Part shown: positions 16,140 to 27,828 of the stretch, piece after piece
How the letters are laid out: every line of letters starts with the position of its first letter
Position numbering within the stretch: position 1 is the stretch's first letter
Source of the DNA: Turnera subulata
Taxonomy: Eukaryota > Streptophyta > Magnoliopsida > Malpighiales > Passifloraceae
Assembly (NCBI GenBank): GCA_028386065.3
Contig: JAKUCV010002842.1
Location: 36,027 to 100,026 of the forward strand
Direction of reading: 5' to 3'
Length of the DNA stretch: 64,000 bases
Position numbers and translations under genes: made by a program
The notes under the pieces: generated by a model
Database searches by the model: none
What the model was told of the DNA's origin: nothing
What the model saw: only the letters and a program-made list of their open reading frames with translations

Positions 16140-18657
16140 CTTCCAATCTGGGCAAGGGGAGGGAGCATTTTTCTCGCTTCCTCTTCTTATTTGTCGCCTG
16201 TTGGGTGAAACGAATTTCTTTCTACTTTTTTATCCTAAAAGCAAAAAAGTGTGGGAAAAGCACCCCAGCGAGTAGTTCAAACAGAGTCCCACGCGCCTCC
16301 TCTCCCCAGCGAGTGAGGCTATACCGGACTTCCTAGTCCACTGCCATGTCGTCGTCGGCGTGCCCCGCTGAAGAAGAGACGGCGGTGGACAGAGCCACCC
16401 GCAAGGTCCGAATCCGAGACCCAGCAGGCAGCCCCATCCGGAGGACCAGATCCCGATCCAGAGAGAGGACCGGCGGCCTCCCTTCCTCCGACCGGATCCG
16501 GTCAACCTCGTCGCCCCCGGCAAGTCCGGCCCCATCTGGTCGGCTGATATCCTCCTCCACCCGCACGAGTACACCTGCAACTAGTGGAGAGCAAGCCATC
16601 CCAGCTCGACTACCCGAGCCCAGCGGCCAGCCGCCCCCGCCGACCGCAGCACCTCCATCGGCGACAATGGTCTCTTCTGCTCCGACGTCGCTTCCCCAAG
16701 GCTCCCAACCGGTGCCCGAGCATTCCAGCCCCGATGTCATGGATGCTCCCCTGCCGGCAGCGATGCGGGTTCAGCTCGGCCTCGCTCCTGGTCCAACCAG
16801 CCTGGTCGGTCCGAACCAAACTGCCTCTGGTCCAACCAGCCTGATCGAACCGTTCCAAGCTGCCCCAACATCACTACCTCCTGCAGGTTCAGATGAATCC
16901 ATGGAGGATGTAAGGCCCAGTTATCGGGATTCTCTTTTTGCCGGCTCTAATCCTCTGTACCTGTCGGACCCGTGGGAACTCGAAGGAGAGGCCGAATATG
17001 AGGAAGGGGACCTGATGGTAATCCAGAACGATGGTGTCGACAACCTGGTTTTATCGGATCCTTTCAAAGCCAGATTGGATAAACAATGGGAACATGCAGT
17101 TGTGATTAAACTGTATGGGCGGTACATTGGGTTTAAGGCCCTACATACCAAACTGCGAGAGCTGTGGAAACCGACAGGTGCATTCAAAATCCTAGACCTG
17201 GAAAATAATTTCTACATGGTGCGATTCTGGGCCGAGCAGGATTACATTCATGCCCTGACAGACGGCCCATGGAGTATCTTTGGTAGTGCACTAAGTGTGC
17301 AACCATGGTCCCCGAACTTCCGAGCTGCCACGGGGAAGATTGATTCGATTGTGACGTGGATCCAATTTCCAGACTTCCCCACAAATCGTTACCACTCCAG
17401 AATTCTTCGACAACTCGGTAATATGGTGGGCCGAACAGTCAGACTAGACGGTAACTCCTCCAACCCTTCTCGGGCTAAATTTGCTAGAGTTGCTGTATGT
17501 TTAGACTTGTCACAACCCTTGAAGGGCACTGTCCATCTCGAAGGCGAACCTTTAAAGGTGAGCTATGAAGGTCTACCTATCTGTTATGTGTGTGGAAAAC
17601 TCAATCACAGCAGTGTAGCTTGCCCGGAAGCGCCACAGCCTCCAAATGCTGAGACACTACCACAATCCGGCGTACCCACCTTCCCGGCACGAGAAGGCAG
17701 GGGAGAATGGATGAACGCACCACGACGGCCCGGGCGCCCTTCTCGGCAACAACCTCCCAACCCTCAGAGTAATCCACCACCTCCTCACACCGGCAATTCA
17801 TTCAACAGGTTCCACCTCTTGAATGGTGTTCCCCATGAGGAATCAGTCCAAACCATACGTCCTGCTCCTGCTGCACCTACTACATCCTCACTGCACACTC
17901 CCTCTGCTTTACCAGTCACTCCAGCTAGAAATACCCGTTCTCAGTTACCACCCACTGTCAGTGAAACGGAGTCTCAACCTGAACCTTCCCCTGCCCGACC
18001 TACCCTTAGTGATTTCATCGGGGAAGGAACCCTTAAGAAAACAAAAAATAAGCCATCCACCCGTCTCCCAAAACAACCAATGAAGAAATCCCAACCCGTA
18101 AAAATTTCAAAATTCGTTACAAAGGAAACCCCCAAAAGACAAACCCTCAAAGATGTATCCAATGCCACCTCTTATCCGATGACCTCCGATGTCACCCAGT
18201 CCCACACTGAGCCAGCCACCCCTCTCGTCCCCCCTTCAGCTACATACCCCGCAATTTCTAACAACTTCACCCATTCCGCACCTACCCGCCCTCGTCGCAA
18301 CCAGAACCACACGGCAGTAGTACTTACGGAAGACTGCCATCGTATGATTTTTTCCCCGGGAGCATCCACCTCAGGCATGGATGTCGACCGTCCGCCGGAT
18401 ATTCTTTCGCCCAGTTGATATTCCGACATTACTGGTTTAAGTTTTTGTCGTTTCATTATGATTGTCGTTTGCTATTGTATTGATTGCCTAGGTTAGCCAG
18501 AATGTTTATATTCGTCTCTTATCGTACACACATGTTTTCTTTTTGTAAGATAGAAGTCGGAGTGAGCAACCGACTCCTAATCATGTATCTGCTCACGTAT
18601 ATTTTTCAATATACTTCCCGGTTTCGACCAAAAAAATAGCTAATTAAAAAAAAAAAA
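16140..18657 (+). mobile_element. ORF1-only (half) LINE with A-rich 3' tail
   Basis: The ORF1 frame is followed by a short 3' UTR ending in A7 at about 18628 and then an A12 run at 18646-18657. The 5' boundary is uncertain, somewhere near 16140. I could not find a convincing target site duplication, so both limits are approximate. Similarity of the tail (CGACCAAAAAAA) to the tail of the LINE fragment at 46770 is slight. The element would need another LINE's reverse transcriptase to move. Confidence 0.65.
16346..18418 (+). CDS. LINE ORF1-like protein (DUF4283 + CCHC zinc knuckle)
   Basis: A single intact 690-aa frame with no intron. Residues 1 to about 210 are Pro/Ser/Arg-rich. Residues ~243-330 are a DUF4283 domain (QWEHAVVIKLYGRYIGFKAL through DGPWSIFGSALSVQPWSPNF). 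A zinc knuckle of CX2CX4HX4C form begins at about residue 413 (CYVCGKLNHSSVAC). The C-terminal ~250 residues are again Pro/Ser/Thr-rich and basic. This order is that of ORF1 of plant L1-type LINEs, an RNA-binding protein that coats the LINE RNA. No ORF2 (endonuclease, reverse transcriptase) follows; only about 180 bp separate the stop codon from an A-rich tail. Confidence 0.88.
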   Translation: MSSSACPAEEETAVDRATRKVRIRDPAGSPIRRTRSRSRERTGGLPSSDRIRSTSSPPASPAPSGRLISSSTRTSTPATSGEQAIPARLPEPSGQPPPPTAAPPSATMVSSAPTSLPQGSQPVPEHSSPDVMDAPLPAAMRVQLGLAPGPTSLVGPNQTASGPTSLIEPFQAAPTSLPPAGSDESMEDVRPSYRDSLFAGSNPLYLSDPWELEGEAEYEEGDLMVIQNDGVDNLVLSDPFKARLDKQWEHAVVIKLYGRYIGFKALHTKLRELWKPTGAFKILDLENNFYMVRFWAEQDYIHALTDGPWSIFGSALSVQPWSPNFRAATGKIDSIVTWIQFPDFPTNRYHSRILRQLGNMVGRTVRLDGNSSNPSRAKFARVAVCLDLSQPLKGTVHLEGEPLKVSYEGLPICYVCGKLNHSSVACPEAPQPPNAETLPQSGVPTFPAREGRGEWMNAPRRPGRPSRQQPPNPQSNPPPPHTGNSFNRFHLLNGVPHEESVQTIRPAPAAPTTSSLHTPSALPVTPARNTRSQLPPTVSETESQPEPSPARPTLSDFIGEGTLKKTKNKPSTRLPKQPMKKSQPVKISKFVTKETPKRQTLKDVSNATSYPMTSDVTQSHTEPATPLVPPSATYPAISNNFTHSAPTRPRRNQNHTAVVLTEDCHRMIFSPGASTSGMDVDRPPDILSPS

Positions 18658-18810
18658 GCATCTACTCCATATTACTGCAATCTATACACTGTACCATCAC
18701 ATGAACTATTAAAGTCAACGCTTCTAAAATAAGGATCCATCATCATTAGCCAGTTCTTTCCTTTAATGGTAATAATTCCCTTGTGATGCAAGTTCAAAAA
18801 AAAAAATTCC

Positions 18811-19151
18811 CTTGTGATCAGGGCGGATCCAGAATAAAAAGTTAGGGCGGGCCAAATTATTTGTTAAAAAATTTTGGAAGAGCCAAACTAAGTACGGAAA
18901 AATTGAAGAGGGGTCAAATCATAACATTATTTAAATTTATAAGGACTGAATTTGCTTTACCAAGAAAACATGGGAAATTGATTAAAAAAAATTCAATTGC
19001 GTGACTCGAACCTGGGTTTATATCACAAAAACTAACACTCACTCAACCACCAAGCCCTTGCCATTTAATGTATACCATAATTATATTAACTAGAATTTTA
19101 CGGCGGGCCTGGCCCCCCCCTGCTCCCCCTATATCCGCCCCTGCTTGTGAT
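18811..19151. mobile_element. hAT-type MITE with 8-bp TSD CTTGTGAT
   Basis: The body 18819-19143 (325 bp) is flanked by CTTGTGAT at 18811-18818 and 19144-19151. The left terminus is CAGGGCGGATCCAG and the right terminus, reversed, CAGGGGCGGATATA, the typical plant hAT inverted repeat. It has no transposase. On the minus strand it contains a B-box-like GGTTCGAGTC (19012-19003) and an A-box-like TGGTTGAGTGA (19049-19039), as in a tRNA-derived promoter. Confidence 0.9.
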
Positions 19152-19447
19152 GCCAGTACAGTATAGAACTATGGAGAATGGCAGCGAGAATAATATAATT
19201 AAGCAGGAGGAATTAATGTAGGGGATAATATTATAATATCAACGAGGGAATCACCTTAATAATGAGAATTACATCATTGGATTATTGGGTATTTTGATCC
19301 AATTACAACATATGATTAAATGCAAGAATACAAAACTTTTACAGTGTGAATTCAAATTTTTTTTTTACATGAAACAATCATTCGAATCTGCAGCTTCTTC
19401 TGTAACAATCTAACTAAAGAAACAATATGATGAGAACTTTGTAGATG
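19152..19447. other. 3' flank of the BCS1-like gene
   Basis: AT-rich sequence that should contain the 3' UTR of the minus-strand AAA-ATPase gene. No other feature. Confidence 0.5.
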
Positions 19448-20902
19448 TCATTGAGTTTCGTGGTGTGACCCTTCCTTCTCTGTTAAACTCAAGTCTAGAG
19501 ATTCTTTTCTCCTGCTTCCTTTCAAGAGTCCATACAATTTCCTGAACTCCCTAACTGTGTGCACACTTTCTCTGCAGATAACACTTGCAGGTTCTCCAGT
19601 CTCATCCCTAACCGATTCGCTGCTCAATCTCTGTCCAACTTTGCTGTTCCCTTTTGCTTCAGTGCTGTTGCTTTGTAATTGTAAAGCAGTAATGACTGAT
19701 TTCAAAGCCCTAGTAGGTGAACTTCTGTTGGAGATCATGAGCTCACCAATCTCAGCTGGACTTAAACTTGCTCCACCTTGGATAATTTCTTCAACTTGAG
19801 GGAAAAGCTTGTGTTCCTTGAGTCCTAAGTAGTTACTAGCTAGATTCTTGAAAGCGGAGAAATCACATAATGGGAAGTGAATATGGACATCAACCCTACC
19901 GGGTCTCATTAATGCTGGATCAACTTGATCCTTGCAGTTCATTGTAAACACCATCACACGTTCGTCCCCACAGGCTGAGACAATCCCGTCCATGAAATTC
20001 AAAATACCTGACAGGTTCAAGCTCCCGGATTTCTGAATCAAGAACCGGTCAAGATCCTCAATCACTATCAAGGACCTGGTCGTAGTTTGCAGCATAAGCA
20101 TTTTCAGATCAGACTCATCTGGAACCTTGGAGATATCGATATCATACACATCATAACTCAAGAACCTAGCCATGGCTGCAACAAAGCTGGATTTTCCAGT
20201 ACCGGACGGACCATAAAGAAGGAAGCTCCTTTTCCAGACACGGCCAAGCCTGTTGTAATATTGTTTTCCCTTCAAGAATGATTCAAGATCAGCTTTTACC
20301 TTGTTCTTCAAGTCAACATCCAAGACCATTGTATCCATGGTTGCCGGATGAGTGAATGGAACCGATCTCCAGCGCCCGTTTTCCTGAGGGTTCTTCTCGA
20401 GATTCATGTACAGCTTGATCTCTTTCTTCCTCTGCTCAATCTCATCGGCAACTGAAAGAATGTGCTGCAGATAGGGACGCAGGATTCTGCGCTTATCTTT
20501 CTTTCTCAGCTTCAAAACCAAAGCTTCTTTTGCATTTCCTTCAGATTTCTCATTGCTCCACCAGAGTCTGGCACCTAGAAAGGTATCCAACATCACCTGT
20601 TTTGCGTCAAGATGGAGGATGATATCATTGGATTTAGGGCCTGAAAACAGGTTGGTGAAATCAGAATCCTCCAAGGCAGGCAGCGAAGTCAGGTAAGTGG
20701 AGACCCTACGGTAGAGCTGGTTCTCTTGGAAGAGTCCATTGTACTTTGGGACTTTGTAGAGTTGGTATACATAGAAAAGGTCTACAAATGATCTCCAGCA
20801 TCTCTGGACTATTTGCAGGAATGATGTTTTTGATAAGAATCTGAATAGAAAAAACACAACGATGATACTGAAAAGCGCGAGTAGTAAGTTAGCAAGAATC
20901 AT
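19448..20902 (-). CDS. BCS1-like AAA-ATPase, At2g46620 type, single exon
   Basis: 484 aa, intronless. Residues 3-23 form one hydrophobic membrane anchor, followed by the plant AAA-ATPase-associated region (~30-120). The AAA module has Walker A GPSGTGKS (231-238), Walker B SLIVIEDLD (277-285), sensor-1 FTMN (319-322) and the arginine-finger region LMRPGRVD (331-338). The tail is Ser/Arg/Glu-rich. Sequence details (YKVPKYNGLFQENQLYR, NDIILHLDAKQVMLDTFLG) resemble Arabidopsis At2g46620 from memory. Relatives are membrane-anchored ATPases of ER or mitochondria; the substrate is unknown. The lack of introns is normal for this family. Confidence 0.94.
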   Translation of the reverse strand: MILANLLLALFSIIVVFFLFRFLSKTSFLQIVQRCWRSFVDLFYVYQLYKVPKYNGLFQENQLYRRVSTYLTSLPALEDSDFTNLFSGPKSNDIILHLDAKQVMLDTFLGARLWWSNEKSEGNAKEALVLKLRKKDKRRILRPYLQHILSVADEIEQRKKEIKLYMNLEKNPQENGRWRSVPFTHPATMDTMVLDVDLKNKVKADLESFLKGKQYYNRLGRVWKRSFLLYGPSGTGKSSFVAAMARFLSYDVYDIDISKVPDESDLKMLMLQTTTRSLIVIEDLDRFLIQKSGSLNLSGILNFMDGIVSACGDERVMVFTMNCKDQVDPALMRPGRVDVHIHFPLCDFSAFKNLASNYLGLKEHKLFPQVEEIIQGGASLSPAEIGELMISNRSSPTRALKSVITALQLQSNSTEAKGNSKVGQRLSSESVRDETGEPASVICRESVHTVREFRKLYGLLKGSRRKESLDLSLTEKEGSHHETQ

Positions 20903-23846
20903 GGCTGTCTTTGGGGGTATGAAACAAAATCTGGCGCAAACTGGAAAGCCACCCGAAAAAGGAGATTGTTAAGGCAAAAGGAGATGTAGTGGAGAGAAAG
21001 TGAGGAGGGTGTTGGTTAATTGATGGGATGGCTGCTACAGATATGTAGTTAGTTGATTTCTGCCTGCAGATTTAATAGGGTCAAAGACAGGGCAAAGGAA
21101 GGCGATGTGTCTGGTAATTTCTGCTAGCCGCCAATTTATGACTAATGGACTAGGGACAATTATGAACGATGTGCATGAAGCCTTTCCTGTTGAATACTTC
21201 TAAATTCTTGTGTCTTTTTCAATTGTTTTGACTAATGGACTGGCTTCTGATTTTGACGACTGGGGTTTAAAACACATACCGTTTCATACTTCCTCTCCTA
21301 GCCTGACTATTTTTAATATTCATGTCCTTTGATTATTGTAATATTTCTCTTCAAATACACGAGGTTGGAGTTCATTGTGCACATTGAGACTTGCTTGCAG
21401 GGGTGCCCGTGTGGACCAGTTTGGCGACTGAGAAATGACAAGATACCCGTCTAACTACAAATTTATTGTACTTTCCTCGTTAAGCACCTAATGTTGTCTG
21501 ATTTTTCCCATCGGAAGTTATTAGTTTTTCCACATATGCGGTTTGAGCAGCAAAAATATTGGCGGGTTGGCCTAATTAAATGAAGAACCCCGGCAATGCA
21601 ATTTTTATCCAACCAAACTGCAAATAAAAAATTGCAAACAAGTATAAGCATGCCAAAAACGAGTCCAGTTTTTCGTTTATTTTTTAAGAGTTCGTTATTA
21701 TACTGTCTTTGAACACTAAATAAAAGTTGCCAAGTTTTGAACAGCACTTGTTTGATAGCTAATCTCCAATTCCCGGCAGGTGATTGTGATCAATTAAAGA
21801 GTATATGCGCCTGGGATATCCAGGTACTAGTCAAGGGCTACCCACCTAAGAACGCAGCACAGCGGTTCTGCACGGTTTCCGTTAACGTTTTAGAAATCCA
21901 GTTACTTAAGATTTATTTGCCCCCATCAATGAGATAGTACGTTGGGTAGCCAAAGGTCTCCTGGTTAAGTCCCAGTCATAATCTCGGTCTCTCTTTGTAA
22001 ACAAAAAAATAGTACGTTCTACAGTTTGGCTTTTGGGAGATAAAACATCAACTGAAAGCTTTTAATGATTCTTTTTTTTCTTTTGAAGAACAACATTTGC
22101 AACATACTTAAGCCCGTCTTTTCACATGTCCGAAAAACACAAAAGTTCTTCATCTGAACGTCATCTTTCAGAGATCACAGAGGCAACTACAGTTTGATTT
22201 GGTCCGAAAGTCAAAGCAAAAACACATGATAGGCTCCAGAACGGACAGATCCGCCGGAATTGGATGTGTAGTCGTCCGCTAATGACAAATGTGAACAACC
22301 CTTTATGACAATTTGGGGGATTTAATATTGGAGAAACTACTTGTTCCTGTCTGTTGGATGGTTTCAGACACCAGATGCTTTCAGCTTTAGTGCACGTATA
22401 GAACGCATTTAAATGAAAACAAAAAGAAGAGAACAAGCAACGCGTCACATCTACCGCATACCAACATTGAAATCGTGTGATCATGATAGAACTTAGAAGC
22501 CTCGCCTTAGAATAATGAACCACCGTAGATACAAGGGCAACACAAACAATGTTCTTGTATTATATTTATATTTTGACCAAAAAACATTAGTACTGAATTG
22601 GCCTATAAACTTAAAGCACGTGTGATAATTAACTTTTACACGAAGCTACTACCACTTTAATAACCACTCAAAGTTGCACACATTTGCTAAGGTTTGTTAG
22701 AGAAGCTTTTAAAGAAGTGGACAATCCATACAAAGAAAAAGGAGAGTGAATGCCTGGAAAGTAAAGGTGAAAAGTTATATTATCCCTTTGTAAAGAGATA
22801 TCTGATCTTATGATGTCTGGATTTAGCAGGAGCAGGCGACTCCTGTTTTGCATACCAAAGGCATATTGTATCTGGCTTTCTTTTAACCAAAAGAAGAAAA
22901 GAATCATGCGTTAGCAGCTTTCCATCACTTTCTTTAGAACAGTTCATCTCTAGTGGCTCTTGCACATTGAAGTGATGCCACATTTCAATAAACAAAAAAT
23001 CATGTAACACTAGGAGTCCTAAAATGAAGCAAAACAGAATCGAGTATAATGGTGTGCCTCATTGCCATACCCGTGTGGAAGCTCTAAGGTATGCCAATAT
23101 CGAGCAGGGCTTTTTGAGGACCATAAGTTCAGTGCACACAGACACCCATCACAAGGATTCATTCATCATCAAAGTATAATTCGTCCTGTATTGCAAATAT
23201 GCCCTTTATCAGTAAGAAATTAAACCCATTGCAATGGGATTGCTCATGTTAAGATAATCAAGACAGAAAAACCAACACAAAACAAAAAAATGACACTTCT
23301 AATATCCATGACACAGCAATATAATCTCATACCCATGATTCACTTGCTTACAATACTGATATTGACCATGTGGTCGAAATGCACTAAAAAAAAAAAAAAA
23401 AAAAACCTTTATCTCTATGGTTAGACAAATCATACATTCTAATAAAAGACGCTTCAACTCAAATCTGACAAAGTGCAAACCAAGCACTGTATCTCTTGCA
23501 ATTTATAGATAGATAAATTCAATACCAGATGAATTGGCATTCCCTCTGACTGCTAAATCAACATGCAACCATTATATTGGATTCTACACAGAAAATAAAC
23601 TAGAAAAGGCTTGAGTTCTATTTTCCCATGTGCAGCATATCTTAAATGAAAAAGGACAGCTAGTTTTCAAATCCCATGGGCATTTCAATTCTATCATGTC
23701 TAAGAATACTCATCAAAACCTAATAAATTCTATGTGGAATATCCAGAGGCAACGAACTGAATAAATAAGATAGAATTTATCGCTGCATAATTTTACACAC
23801 AACACTGAATTGCTTCGACAGAATCACTAGAGCACAGACAAAAGTT
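20903..23846. other. Intergenic between the two AAA-ATPase genes
   Basis: AT-rich. It includes the promoter of the BCS1-like gene, a truncated retroposon at 21934-22018 and the 3' flank of the ATAD1-like gene. An A17-type run lies at about 23385-23406. I see no further gene. Confidence 0.5.
21934..22018 (+). mobile_element. Severely 5'-truncated retroposon with 10-bp TSD
   Basis: The copies ATAGTACGTT at 21934-21943 and 22009-22018 bracket a 65-bp insert that ends in A7. The insert (GGGTAGCC to CTCTTTGTAAAC plus A-tail) looks like the 3' end of a LINE or SINE. TSD plus A-tail indicates target-primed reverse transcription with early abortion. Confidence 0.75.
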
Positions 23847-26487
23847 TCATTGTTCCTGGCTATCTGACTGAAGGTTCATGATTTGGGAAACTACTAGCTT
23901 AGAGAGCTCATTAATCGTGTTTGAAACCTGATCATCAGACTGCCTAGACCACACAAGAGGCGATGACCTATTGTACTCATTTGCAACCACTCTTGTCGTC
24001 TTAGATGATGTTGCAATAACTCGCAGAAGATCTTCCTTGGACAATGGCCTGGGAGCCTGTGAAGGAACATGACCAGAAAACTCGGTAAAGGTTCGCGAAA
24101 CTCCAAATAGCAAACAAAAGATAGTCAGCACGATTGACTGCTTCTTGAAGAAAACACAAGAAATGGTATTATATTCTACCGCACTATTAACTCCAAAAAA
24201 TAAACAACATTCCACAAATAAAAGGTCACAAAAACTTTTCAGGTTGGTTCCCAACAATCAATCAAAAATCATAGGATGAACTGAACTATGCTAAGGAATA
24301 TGGTGAATCTTTCAAAGGAACTGCAAGATCATTGCAAATATAGGAATGACAATAGCAACAGGTTCAAAACAGTTAATAAGTTGTCGAGGATAAAGACCAA
24401 CCACGATTAACATGTCCAACATCATCAAAATAACAATGCGAAGAGGTAAAATAGTTAGCAGAGTGCAAATACTTACGGCAGATTTTCTTCCCTTCTTCTC
24501 CTCATCCAGTAGATCCCGTATGGGGAAGTAAGCAGCTTTCTTGCAGAGTTCAAGAAGATCTGAGCCACTGTACCCCTCACATAAAGAAGCTACATAATCA
24601 TAGTCAATATCATCTTCAACTCTCTCACCCTTCAAAATAACCTTCAGTATCTCAGCCCTCTCCCCGCGATCAGGCATCCCAATTTCAAAGGCCTGAGGAA
24701 GACGTCGGAGAATCGCCTCATCAAGTTCTGAAGGGCGATTAGTAGCAGCAAGAACCATCACACGAGCATTCTCTATAATAAGATCAAAACCACTAAATAA
24801 GTAATAGCCATGAATAGACAACCAAGCACATGCTGATTAAATACAAATTAAGCGAACTCCAAGGCCAAAAAAATAAAAAAGAACTGCCAGGTTTAAGGAA
24901 CTTACGATCTGTTGTAAAGCCATCCCATAAAGCCATGAACTCAGTCTTCATATTTGCTAATGCCTCATGATCAGTAGAACGACGCTGCCCCAAAAAACTG
25001 TCAACCTCATCGATAAATATAATAGCAGGCTGCAGTTTGTTAGCCAGACTGAAAACAGCAGCCACTGCAAATATATGGCAGTAAAGCAACAGTCAATAAG
25101 ATTACGCACTATTGCTAGAACGAGCAATCCAAACCATGCAATTTTCATTTCCAAAACTCGCCACCAACAGGAGTGATAGTTTTTTTTTAATTAAAACAGC
25201 ACACAGTGATCATGAAGCCTATATTACCACTTGAGACGAAGAAATCACAAGATAAAGTAAAAGGTAAGATAAACTACAATAACTCGCACCTAGGCATTCA
25301 AGAAAAAAGAAAACAAAAATATGCGTAAACCTTTCACTGGTGAAAATCATGCTGGCAGTATTCTAACTTTTTGCTATAGGTTGTGGGCTAATGACCATAT
25401 AAAGAAAATGCATTCCTGCTTCAATCAGCACACAATGCATGAAGCTCCAACCCGAAGGCTGAACGATATTCCAAGTTATAAGATTCAACAGATCACGAAA
25501 TTATTTCCATTTTTTGTAGTGCTTCATATGCTAAAGACATGTACCATTTGAGGCATGTGATGGGTGGTTTTATCAACCGCATTGACCCAGATCCTTATGG
25601 ATAGAGCTTTTGTCCAATTTTTTGGTAAGTAAAAGCATTTTCAATTACAGAAACAATTATAACACAAGTTCTAGGACATAAAAATTTGGAAGAGAATCAA
25701 TCTACACTCACCAAGCTTTTGTGCATCACCAAACCACTTGCTCATCAGATTGGAGACCCTGACGTTAATAAAAACAGCTCCAGATTCTTTTGCAATAGCT
25801 TTAGCTAGCATGGTCTTTCCAGTACCAGGTGGCCCGTATAACAGTACCCCTTTTTGGGGACCAAGAAGCTTTCCATGTGAGAAAAGCTCAGGTCTCCTCA
25901 GTGGAAGAATCACCAGTTCGTACAAAGCCTGCTTTATTGCTTCCAATCCCCCAATAGAGTTGAACTCCACGTTAATGTGATCAGGATTTATAACATCACA
26001 GGCTATCACATCCTGCTCACGGAAATACAAAAAAGTACACAATGACAACAAATTCTAGAACCATGATACTGAACCATAAACCCTAGGCCTTAAAACCTCA
26101 TTGAAACAAATTTCTATTATGCAAAAACATCACAAACCCAAAAAAATGTCAAGCCACAACCAATGACAGCAAAGGACCCCCAAACCCCAAACAACCCATA
26201 ACAGATATAAAACCCAACAAACCCAGTAATTGCAGAAGAAAAAAGGGATGAAACTTCCAATAAAATTGATAAATTGGGGAAACCTCATAAGGATTAGTCT
26301 GGATAAGAGGGCGACCAAGGCGCTTGGCGATTTCCTTCTTGTGTTCAAGAGCTTTCTTGGAGGCTTCCCTGTTGGGGTCAAGATGCTTGAGCCCCGCGAA
26401 CAAGACCAGACAGCTTAGGGCTGCACTGGCGGCGTAAAGTATCAACTCTTGCACGAACTTCTCCGATGTGCTACCCATCTTTTTCAT
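23847..26487 (-). CDS. ATAD1/Msp1-like AAA-ATPase (At4g27680/At5g53540 type), five exons
   Basis: Minus-strand exons are 26487-26284, 26012-25712, 25064-24906, 24772-24477 and 24056-23847, giving 389 aa. Translation may instead start at Met4 (26478), which fits the family's usual N-terminus better. Residues ~14-31 form one membrane anchor (LILYAASAALSCLVLFAG). The AAA core has Walker A GPPGTGKT (128-135), Walker B IIFIDEVDSFLGQRR (from 183), and AATNRPSELDEAILRR. ATAD1/Msp1 proteins sit in the outer membrane of mitochondria and peroxisomes and extract mislocalised tail-anchored proteins; I infer the same here. The C-terminus NLQSDSQEQ is conserved in plant homologues as I remember them. A T24 tract lies upstream at about 26618-26641. 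Confidence 0.95.
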
Positions 26488-26785
26488 AGGTTAATTATGA
26501 GACCGTAAAACCAGACAAAAGATTGAAACTTTATGTAAGTTAGGGATATATGGAGGTTATGTTTGTTTAGGTCAATGTGTAGATAACAATAAAAGAGAGG
26601 GAGGGGAAGGGACAAGGTTTTTTTTTTTTTTTTTTTTTTTTGGTTGTACTTGGACAGGAAGTCGAATTGGGTTTTCGTTCGTGGAGAATAAGGCAGGACA
26701 GGAAGAGGAAACACCCAGTTTCTTCTGGGTTGTGGTTTCTTACACAAGTACGGTGTTGCCCTTCCTGTTTGTTTTATATTATTAT

Positions 26786-27272
26786 TGTTATAAATAAATT
26801 ATGGTGAATGTCATTGTTACCATCCAGTAAAACTCATTTTTATCATACCCGAATTTATCCCCGGTAAATACTTTACCCATATACCAAATTTCTACTTGGA
26901 ATTATCTATTTGGCTAATTACCCTCCATAATTCCATTTGTCCTAATCCTAATATCATCTTCCTTTACCTAACATCCCTTTGATTTTATCTTTTTAAATTA
27001 ATCATACTTATTTGTTTTTATCCTCCCATTTCCAACTATAAATACCCCTTCATTCCTTCACTTTCATACACTTACAACCCACCATAAATTTCACTCTCTT
27101 CTCATTCCATACACTTCTCTTCCAATCTCCCTCCTTCTAAATTTATTATTCTCCTACATATTATTATTAAAAGTGTATTATTATTACCAAAGTTGTATTA
27201 TTACCTTGATCAAGTTTGATCAAGTTTGTATTATTTCATCAAATAGTGAAAATCTCCCCCAATTTTATAACA
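26786..27272 (+). repeat. Copia-1 left LTR (487 bp)
   Basis: Begins TGTTATAAATAA, ends TTTTATAACA. A TATA-like CTATAAATACCCC near 27038 is probably the U3 promoter. It differs from the right LTR mainly by about 25 extra bases near its 3' end. Confidence 0.95.
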
Positions 27273-27542
27273 CGTTATGAGCACGAGCCTTTACTCTATT
27301 AAGGTATTTATTTCTAAAACTTTTCTTATTACTACTTTCATCATTTCTATATATGTTATATATTCTTTATTATTATGCTATTATTATTGCTGAAAGATTT
27401 ATCGAGTAAGCATATATATATATATTATATATTCTTTATTATTATGCCATTATTATTGCCGAAAGATTTATCGAGTAGGTGTATATTATATCTATTATTA
27501 TGCTTGTATTTAATTTATATTTATGTTTTTATTTAAATTACA

Positions 27543-27719
27543 AATGGGCTCATAAAAGGCCCATTGCTTTTAATTTTTGGTTATTTATTAGGCTACGAAA
27601 AGGCCATTATTTTTAATTTCTCGTTTTCATTTATGATTTGAATGGGCTCGTACAAGGCCCATTGCATTTAAATTCGCTTTAATTTCATTTACGTTATTCT
27701 TGGGCTCATATAAGGCCCA
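27543..27719 (+). repeat. Copia-1 leader hairpins of TGGGC...GCCCA type
   Basis: Three inverted repeats with exactly 9-nt loops: AATGGGC/GCCCATT at 27543-27565 and 27641-27663, and TGGGC/GCCCA at 27701-27719. A fourth degenerate one follows near 27751. Copia-2 has matching hairpins at 40701-40719 and 40741-40759. The arms also read as site II motifs. Confidence 0.8.
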
Positions 27720-27828
27720 TCGTATTTAATTTTTGGTTATTTAATTTTGATTGGGCTAATTTATAAAAGACTCATGTTTATTTATTTTTAATTAAGTCTT
27801 TTATTTATTTAAATTTTGGAATTATGTT

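Noticed and set aside
16333..16740. Antisense frames opposite the LINE ORF1 N-terminus
   Set aside because: Shadow frames of a GC-rich Pro/Ser coding region.
16120..18670. Target site duplication for the ORF1-only LINE (TAGCTAATTAAA-like)
   Set aside because: Only a weak, short similarity near 16130; not convincing.
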